A stretch of DNA of 7,596 nt from Magnetococcales bacterium (GTDB lineage: Bacteria; Pseudomonadota; Magnetococcia; Magnetococcales; JADFYX01), in contig JADFYX010000106.1 in NCBI GenBank assembly GCA_015232795.1, forward strand, positions 1 to 7,596, in the 5' to 3' direction. Each line of letters opens with the position of its first letter. Positions within the stretch are counted from its first letter, which is position 1. Below, one piece after another: positions 1 to 5,074 of this stretch. A program made the translations under genes and the position numbers. The notes beneath the pieces were generated by a model that was not told where the DNA came from, ran no database searches, and saw nothing but the letters and a program-made list of their open reading frames with translations.

Positions 1-2330
1 GTCTTTGGGATCTTGTCAACCGTGAGCAACTCCATGTTTTGGAGGGCCACGAGGCGCGGGTTCATGATGTGGCAATTAGTGCTGATGGCAAGGTGGTAAT
101 ATCGGGCAGTGAGGATCAATCTGCACGGCTATGGGATGTTGAAAGTGGTAAATGTTTGCGGATTTTAAAGGGCCACATTAAAGCGGTTGAGGCGGTAGCT
201 ATTAGTGGAGATGGCACTCTGGCTCTCTCTGGTGGCAGTGATAACGTGCTTAAGTTGTGGGATGTTAAATCAGGGCGGGAGATGGTTACATTCCAAGGCC
301 ATAGTGGCCCGGTTAATGATCTGGCTTTTAGCCCTGATAACAGTCAGGTTATCTCAGTATCAGGTTCGCAATTTTCCCAGGATAACAGTGTTAAACTTTG
401 GGATGTTGAGAGCCAAAGTTGCATAAAAACCATGACCGGTCATAAAAAGCCCATCTGGGCGGTCCATTTTTGTGCCGATGGTAAGTACGCCTTGTCAGGT
501 GGTGAAGAGGGAATTTTAAAGCTTTGGGATCTGGAAACTGGGGAGTGTATTCGTAACTTTGTCGGTCATACCGCTTCGGTAAATGATCTAGCCATGACTG
601 CAGATGGAAGGTATGCGGTTTCTGTATCTGGTGCAGCGTTTGCCAAGGATAATAGTGTTCGCTTGTGGGAGGTTGCCACTGGGCGATCTCTCTATACCTT
701 GCAAAATGCCAAAGGGCCAGTTTTGGGTGTTGGTTTGAGTTGTTCGGGACGGTTTGTACTGTCTGGGGGTAAAGATCGGGTTTTAAGTTGGGCGCAGTTA
801 AATGCCGATATCTACCATTGGCAAGCACCGTTGGCTTTGTCACAAATTACCGCAAGCGAAAAGGCTTTCAAGGCCTCTAGTGCCTATGAAAAACATCTGG
901 AAGAGGCTAGGCAGTGTTTACAAAAGAGAGATGCCTTGTCAGCTTTAGAGGCAGTTAAAAAGGCCCGTTTACAAGAGGGGTTTAGCCGTGGTGATGCCGC
1001 TATGGCGGTGTTGGATGATATCAGTATGTGTTTGGCCCGGGAAAAATTTTCAGGGGGATGGGAGGCAAACTCCTGGCAGCAACACAAAGCCCATATAATC
1101 GCCGTTGCATTTCATCCCCAAAACCATTGGGTTGTAGCTGGTGACCAAGATGGTGATTTGACTATTTGGGGAGTCGAAAATGGCGAGTTGCTCAAGGAAA
1201 TAAATGCACATAATGGAGCTGTAGAGTCTATAAGTGTAAGCTATGATGGTAGTCGTATTTTAACAGGTGGTGGGGATAATATCCTCAATCTTTGGGAGGT
1301 CGAGACCGGGAATAAAGTACGCGCTTTTGAGGGCCACACCCTTAAAGTAAGGGGAGTCGCGCTTTTGCGAAGTGGTCACTATATGCTTTCCGCTTCGGCT
1401 GATGAGAGCATACGTTTTTGGAATGCGGCAACAGGACAGTGTGAAATGGTCCATAAGGGCCACCAGGGACAAGTTCTTGCTATATCTCCAAGCCCCGATG
1501 AGAGCCACTTTCTCTCGGCTGGTGAAGATGGGGTGTTAAAGCTGTGGAAAATAGGCAGAGCCAAAGGGGTGAAAACCTTTAAAGGTCATAGCAGTCAAGT
1601 TTTTGCTGTCAGTTATAGTTTGGATGGTCAGTTTGCCATATCAGCATCGGCAGATAGTACTTTGATTTTTTGGAATGTAAAAAATGGCCGTCCTTTGCAA
1701 ACTTTTCAAGGTCATACGGGTTTTGTGCGTTCATGTTGTTTAAGTGGTGATAACCGCTTTATGGTTTCCGGTGGCGATGATCATTCGGTACGGGTTTGGG
1801 ATGTTGAGACAGGAGAGTGTCTGCGAGTGTTTACCGGGCATGTAAAACCTGTCCATGCTGTTAAATTCAGTCAATCAGCACGTTTTATTCTCTCTGGTGG
1901 TGCAGATAACACCCTAAAGCTGTGGATTATGGATTGGGAATATCGCCAGCAAAAACCAGTAGAGTGGGACAAAGCAGCTTTACCCCTTTTAAAGCCTTTT
2001 TTAAAACGACGCAATAAAGGTTTAAACCCAAAACAGTTGCCTATTACTGCAAGCATTATTACTGCTCTGTTTGGCTCAAAAAAAGGTCCGTTAAACGAAA
2101 AAGAGCTTACGGAACTTGCAAGATTGTTGGGTTTGGGTGGTTTTGGTTGGTTAAAAGCAGAACAAGTTCGAGTGGTTTTAGATGGTTTGGAATCAGGAAT
2201 TTTGCGCAATATTACTCTGCCAAAAATAGGAAAAGAGAGTAAATCTCAACCTCTGCAAGAGGAAGAAGTCGTGGATGCACAACCAGTTGTTGAAGATAAA
2301 CCACAATCTACAAGAGATGAAAAAAAGTGA
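1..2330 (+). CDS. Double beta-propeller WD40 repeat protein (5'-truncated)
   Basis: The frame is open from the left edge (first full codon at base 3, giving LWDL, the end of a WD blade), so the true start lies outside the window; 775 residues are visible. Blades are marked by GH near the start and LWD/LWE or similar near the end, about 42 residues apart. Six more blades follow the partial one (to about base 839); the sixth lacks both GH and WD, as a ring-closing blade may. An ~80-residue helical, TPR-like insert (840-1079) separates them from seven further blades (1080-1952). The tail (1953-2330) has a basic start, a helical LTELARLLGLGGFGWL stretch and an acidic end; I recognise no family. 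No signal peptide can be judged. WD40 propellers are usually protein-binding scaffolds; no catalytic domain is visible. The next operon is 209 bases downstream with its own likely promoter, so a link to pili is only suggestive. Confidence 0.93.
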   Translation, partial: LWDLVNREQLHVLEGHEARVHDVAISADGKVVISGSEDQSARLWDVESGKCLRILKGHIKAVEAVAISGDGTLALSGGSDNVLKLWDVKSGREMVTFQGHSGPVNDLAFSPDNSQVISVSGSQFSQDNSVKLWDVESQSCIKTMTGHKKPIWAVHFCADGKYALSGGEEGILKLWDLETGECIRNFVGHTASVNDLAMTADGRYAVSVSGAAFAKDNSVRLWEVATGRSLYTLQNAKGPVLGVGLSCSGRFVLSGGKDRVLSWAQLNADIYHWQAPLALSQITASEKAFKASSAYEKHLEEARQCLQKRDALSALEAVKKARLQEGFSRGDAAMAVLDDISMCLAREKFSGGWEANSWQQHKAHIIAVAFHPQNHWVVAGDQDGDLTIWGVENGELLKEINAHNGAVESISVSYDGSRILTGGGDNILNLWEVETGNKVRAFEGHTLKVRGVALLRSGHYMLSASADESIRFWNAATGQCEMVHKGHQGQVLAISPSPDESHFLSAGEDGVLKLWKIGRAKGVKTFKGHSSQVFAVSYSLDGQFAISASADSTLIFWNVKNGRPLQTFQGHTGFVRSCCLSGDNRFMVSGGDDHSVRVWDVETGECLRVFTGHVKPVHAVKFSQSARFILSGGADNTLKLWIMDWEYRQQKPVEWDKAALPLLKPFLKRRNKGLNPKQLPITASIITALFGSKKGPLNEKELTELARLLGLGGFGWLKAEQVRVVLDGLESGILRNITLPKIGKESKSQPLQEEEVVDAQPVVEDKPQSTRDEKK
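3..839 (+). other. WD40 propeller 1 (7 blades inferred, first one partial)
   Basis: The region encodes the tail of one blade (LWDLVNREQLHVL) followed by six blades beginning near bases 39, 168, 297, 435, 561 and 702. The last has QNAKGP in place of the GH turn and SWAQL in place of LWD, so it is degenerate. One partial plus six blades fits a seven-bladed ring. On that count only about 30-60 residues should be missing upstream, unless another domain precedes it; this is inference. Confidence 0.75.
168..701 (+). repeat. Tandem two-blade repeat inside propeller 1
   Basis: Bases 168-434 and 435-701 each encode 89 residues made of one 42-residue blade followed by one 47-residue blade. The longer blade in each pair has a five-residue-longer loop with the shared pattern SVSG-x-x-F-x-x-DNSV before LWD/LWE; the other blades lack it. 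The alternation suggests that a two-blade unit was duplicated as a block. The nucleotide copies are well diverged, so the event is old. Confidence 0.7.
840..1079 (+). other. Helical insert between the two propellers
   Basis: About 80 residues rich in Ala, Leu, Glu and Lys, with heptad-like helices such as YEKHLEEARQCLQKRDALSA, sit between the degenerate last blade of propeller 1 and the first blade of propeller 2. The pattern (A-x-x-A-R-x-x-L, then A-L-x-A-V-x-x-A-R) resembles TPR-like helical hairpins. From memory, similar inserts occur in other bacterial multi-propeller WD40 proteins. Function unknown. Confidence 0.6.
1080..1952 (+). other. WD40 propeller 2 (seven complete blades)
   Basis: Seven consecutive blades of 40-42 residues start near bases 1080, 1203, 1329, 1455, 1581, 1707 and 1833. 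Most keep GH near the start, a D-G or similar turn, S-A/G-x-D, and a final W-D/E/N/K. The last ends LWIMDWEY and runs directly into the C-terminal region. The count is exactly that of a closed seven-bladed ring. Confidence 0.85.
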
Positions 2331-2374
2331 ATATCATTTTTGTTAATCGGTTAACCAGTGTTAATACAACGATT

Positions 2375-2404
2375 TTGCCCATATTCATTAATTTCTGCTA
2401 TACT
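2375..2404 (+). promoter_or_regulatory. Candidate extended -10 sigma-70 promoter for the mshN-E-G-like operon
   Basis: The -10 hexamer TATACT (2399-2404) is preceded by TGC (2396-2398), the extended -10 signature. The -35 candidate TTGCCC (2375-2380, four of six matches to TTGACA) lies 18 bases upstream. Transcription would start near 2411, giving a leader of about 130 nt before the ATG at 2540. It is the best sigma-70 match in the gap; no sigma-54 motif was seen. Assigned by eye only. Confidence 0.5.
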
Positions 2405-2525
2405 GTTAAATCAGTTCAAATCGGTAAACAGAGCCCTTGGACATTTTCCAATTGTGACGGCTATACGAGGATGATTAATTAGTATGGGTGACAGTATGAC
2501 AATCCTTGGATTTTTTGGTTTTGCT

Positions 2526-2534
2526 GGGAGAAGG
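2526..2534 (+). promoter_or_regulatory. Ribosome binding site that decides the start of the MshN-like gene
   Basis: The purine run GGGAGAAGG ends five bases before ATG 2540. A GTG at 2534-2536 in the same frame overlaps the end of this run and leaves too little spacing, so ATG 2540 is preferred. A second in-frame ATG at 2546 is possible but less well spaced. Confidence 0.7.
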
Positions 2535-2539
2535 TGCCC

Positions 2540-5074
2540 ATGAGTATGTTATTAAAGGCTCTGGAATCTGTAGAGCAAGATAGAAAAAAAAAGGAACTAA
2601 AGAAAAAAGAAGGTTTTTCGACACCACAATTTGACGATGCTAAAAAAAGTGAGAGCAGCGGCTTTGCTACTCCTCCTGATGATATGAGCCTGGAGTTTGA
2701 GCCTGGTGGAGGGCTTGATTTTCAAGAGAAAGAACAAAAAGCATTTGTTGATGAAGGTATTGAAACGTTAGAGTTTATCCCTGTAGAACCGACTCCCCAA
2801 GATCTTAAGTCAGAACCCCAAGAACCTCAAACTGATGATGGTAGCAATTTTTCTGGTATAGCATTTGAAATGGTAGAGGTAGAAAAGCCCCAAGCAGCCT
2901 TTGAGCCAGAACCTCCAGCCGAGGGGGATAGCAAGTTTTCTAACTTAGCTTTTGCAATTGAAGAGGCGGAAAAGCCCCAAGCAGCCTTTGAGCCAGAACC
3001 TCCAGCTGAGGGTGGCAGCAAGTTTTCTAACTTAGCTTTTGCAATGGACGAAGCTTTAGAGCCACCAGCAGCTATGGAACCAGATCCACCAGCAGCTATG
3101 GAACCAGATCCACCAGCAGCTATGGAACCAGATCCACCAGCAGCTATGGAACCAGTTCCACCAGCAGCCAAAAGTGGCGGCATATTTTCTGGTTTAGCTT
3201 TTGACATGGACGAAGTTGAGGAGCCAGCAACAGCCAATGGTGGCAGCAAGTTGTCAGGTTTGGCTTTTGACATGGACGAAGTTGAGGAGCCTGCTTCAGC
3301 CAATGGTGACAGCATGTTATCTGATCTGGCTTTTGGTTTGGGCGAAGTTGGGGAGCCACCAGCAGCCAATGGTGGCAGCGTGTTATCTGATCTGGCTTTT
3401 GATCTGGACGAAGTTGAGGAGCCAGCTTCAGCCAATGGAAATGGTATGTTATCTGGCTTGGCTTTTGCCATGGACGATGTTATTCAGCCCCCGGCAACCA
3501 GTAAACCAGAACCCCCAGCAGCCAAGGGTGGTAGTAAGTTATCTGGTCCTGCCTTTGAAATGGAAGAGATTATTGAGCCTTCAGCAGTCAGCAAACCAGA
3601 ACCCCCAGCAGCCAAGGTTGGCAGCAAGTTGTCTGGCCCTGCTTATGAAATGGAAGAGATAGCAGAAGTTGTTGCTGATAAAGATGAAACTGCAAACCCT
3701 GTTGCAGAATCTCCACCAGCAGAGGTGGATGAAGATGATGAAGATGATGATGTCACCAATCCAGTAGTGACAGAACAAAGTGTTGATAATTTAGATGAAA
3801 AGCAAGCAGCAATGGCAGAAACTGATCCCCCAGAAGATGCAGCCGAAGATGGTTGGGATGCATCGGGAGATCTGGATAAGACTGCTGCTTTTAACCCGGC
3901 ATTTTTAGATGCACAACCAAAAGAGAGTAAACCAAAAAAGCTCTATGGTGATGATTCCCAAGATAAAGATCCAGAGGATCAAAGTACAAAATATGGCACT
4001 AAAGAGCATACTGCCAAACAGGAGAGTTTACAGCAGAAGGCAAAAACAATTTTTGAAGCCACTGCAAAATCTGGTTTACCTCTGAAACAAATTGGCTTGG
4101 TTGTGGGCGGTATATTGGTTGTAGGGGGAGGAGCATTTTTTGCTTATCAAACATTTTTTGCTATGCCAACATCACAATTTCCCAAACAACCTCCTAGAAT
4201 GATGAGACCCATAGCTATTAATCCTGCTGCCCAAAAGCCAGGAGAACTTGCACAAAATAGTCCTGCCACTAATGATTCTACCAGCACAAAAGAAAGTGAT
4301 AATTCTCCCCAGGAAAATCTGCAACCAAACAGTCCTATTCAAGACTCAATTGCAGTAGCGCAGGATTTTAACAAAGCTTCTTCTGTCGTTAGAGAAGATA
4401 CTACCTTTGAACCTGTTAGCAGCAAACCAGAGCCAGCACCAAAACCGGAGGAGGTTGCCCACGATATTTTGCTGGATGCGCAAACCGCCTATTATAGCGG
4501 TGAGGTGGAGGACTCTAGCAAATTGTTTAAAAAGGTACTGCGCAAGGATAAACACAACCGGGATGCCATGATGGGATTGGCTGCTGTTGCAGTACGCAAT
4601 GGTGAGCATGATCAAGCATCAGGATTTTATCAAAATATGTTAAGGGAAAATCCTCAAGATAGTCTGGCTTTGGCCGGGTTGATTGGCTTAAGAGCAGAAG
4701 TAGATCCACTAGGGAGAGAGAGCCAGATAAAATCTCTGTTACGTTCAGAGCCAAACGCACCCCATCTACATTTTGCCCTCGGCAGTCTATATGCAGTGCA
4801 AAAGCGTTGGGGCGATGCGCAAAAATCATTTTTTGAAGCATATTCTCTCTCTGCAACCAACCCTGACTATGCATTTAATCTAGCAGTTAGCATGGACCAT
4901 CTTGGCCATGTGGATGTGGCGAAAAAATATTATCAAACAGCTCTTGCTTTGCTAACAGTAAGTCCTGGTAATTTCAATAAATCTTTAGCTGAAGACCGTT
5001 TAGCAGATTTTAGGCAATTAAATATGGATGAATCTGCACCTGAAGAAGATTGGGTATGGAAAGAGAAACAATGA
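2540..5074 (+). CDS. mshN: MshN-like single-pass membrane TPR protein with a long acidic repeat region
   Basis: An 844-residue protein starting MSMLLKALESVEQDRKKKE, reminiscent of the short N-terminal helix of MshN/GspB-type pilus and secretion proteins. In order: basic helix (1-25); low-complexity acidic region with ten motif repeats (about 100-378); acidic run DEDDEDDD (397-404); charged linker; one membrane segment (about 518-538, IGLVVGGILVVGGGAFFAYQ); Pro/Ser-rich linker (540-636); and about four TPR-like helical pairs (637-835). With no cleavable signal peptide and positive charge before the membrane segment, the first half is probably cytoplasmic and the TPR domain periplasmic. MshN proteins are normally much shorter, so the cytoplasmic half is an unusual expansion. 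The stop overlaps the ATPase start (ATGA, 5071-5074), implying translational coupling. Family membership rests on architecture and gene order rather than clear identity; it could instead be another pilus TPR protein. It probably helps pilus or secretin assembly, a role inferred from context. Confidence 0.72.
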   Translation: MSMLLKALESVEQDRKKKELKKKEGFSTPQFDDAKKSESSGFATPPDDMSLEFEPGGGLDFQEKEQKAFVDEGIETLEFIPVEPTPQDLKSEPQEPQTDDGSNFSGIAFEMVEVEKPQAAFEPEPPAEGDSKFSNLAFAIEEAEKPQAAFEPEPPAEGGSKFSNLAFAMDEALEPPAAMEPDPPAAMEPDPPAAMEPDPPAAMEPVPPAAKSGGIFSGLAFDMDEVEEPATANGGSKLSGLAFDMDEVEEPASANGDSMLSDLAFGLGEVGEPPAANGGSVLSDLAFDLDEVEEPASANGNGMLSGLAFAMDDVIQPPATSKPEPPAAKGGSKLSGPAFEMEEIIEPSAVSKPEPPAAKVGSKLSGPAYEMEEIAEVVADKDETANPVAESPPAEVDEDDEDDDVTNPVVTEQSVDNLDEKQAAMAETDPPEDAAEDGWDASGDLDKTAAFNPAFLDAQPKESKPKKLYGDDSQDKDPEDQSTKYGTKEHTAKQESLQQKAKTIFEATAKSGLPLKQIGLVVGGILVVGGGAFFAYQTFFAMPTSQFPKQPPRMMRPIAINPAAQKPGELAQNSPATNDSTSTKESDNSPQENLQPNSPIQDSIAVAQDFNKASSVVREDTTFEPVSSKPEPAPKPEEVAHDILLDAQTAYYSGEVEDSSKLFKKVLRKDKHNRDAMMGLAAVAVRNGEHDQASGFYQNMLRENPQDSLALAGLIGLRAEVDPLGRESQIKSLLRSEPNAPHLHFALGSLYAVQKRWGDAQKSFFEAYSLSATNPDYAFNLAVSMDHLGHVDVAKKYYQTALALLTVSPGNFNKSLAEDRLADFRQLNMDESAPEEDWVWKEKQ
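2837..3673 (+). repeat. Ten imperfect in-frame copies of an acidic linear motif
   Basis: Ten units start near bases 2837, 2924, 3011, 3173, 3239, 3305, 3371, 3437, 3527 and 3617. The consensus core is GGSKLSGLAFDMDEVEEP. Unit lengths are 87 bases (first two), 66 bases (3173-3436) and 90 bases (3437-3616), differing only in the Pro/Ala/Glu linker. Nearly invariant are Ser at position 3 or 6, Ala-Phe (one Tyr) at 9-10, and an acidic residue at 13-14. Parts are almost identical at DNA level: 38 bases at 2882-2919 recur at 2969-3006. Confidence 0.92.
3062..3168 (+). repeat. 24-base minisatellite encoding PPAAMEPD
   Basis: Four tandem 24-base units (3062-3085, 3086-3109, 3110-3133, 3134-3157) and an 11-base partial fifth copy. 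The first three are identical, and the fourth differs by one base (GAT to GTT, Asp to Val). The period is eight codons, so gain or loss of a unit keeps the reading frame. It lies in the linker after the third acidic motif and is an amplified form of the EPEPPA linkers seen elsewhere in the protein. Confidence 0.95.

Noticed and set aside
39..41. TTG as the start of the WD40 gene
   Set aside because: The frame is open to the edge and the upstream codons continue a WD blade (LWDLVNREQLHV), so the gene begins outside the window.
391..843. Reverse-strand frame of 150 codons over the WD40 gene
   Set aside because: It lies wholly antisense to well-conserved WD40 blades and its translation shows no coherent domain.
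2331..2374. Rho-independent terminator after the WD40 gene
   Set aside because: The only palindrome is the 8-base GGTTAACC with no loop and no following T-run; no GC-rich hairpin was found.
2438..2467. Second promoter candidate (TGGACA, 18-base spacer, TATACG)
   Set aside because: The -10 hexamer lacks the important final T and there is no extended -10; weaker than the candidate at 2375-2404.
2534..2536. GTG as the start of the MshN-like gene
   Set aside because: It overlaps the end of the purine-rich ribosome site; ATG 2540 is better spaced and begins the typical MS-x-LLKAL helix.
2827..3471. Long reverse-strand frame of 214 codons across the repeat region
   Set aside because: It is the complement of the Pro/Ala/Glu repeat array; period and composition remove stops on the other strand. 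It has no ribosome site and no recognisable domain.
3201..3662. Forward frame of 153 codons inside the MshN-like gene
   Set aside because: Its WTKLRSQQQPM-type repeats are the frame-shifted reading of the same acidic array; it has no independent start signal and the zero frame is clearly the coded one.
2837..3673. CRISPR-like spaced repeat array
   Set aside because: The repeats are in-frame, imperfect, change at codon third positions and are joined by similar linkers instead of unique spacers; they are protein-coding.
5050..5058. TTG 5050 or ATG 5056 as the ATPase start
   Set aside because: ATG 5071 has a better-spaced GGAAAGAG and the tight ATGA overlap with the preceding stop; the extra residues add no family feature.
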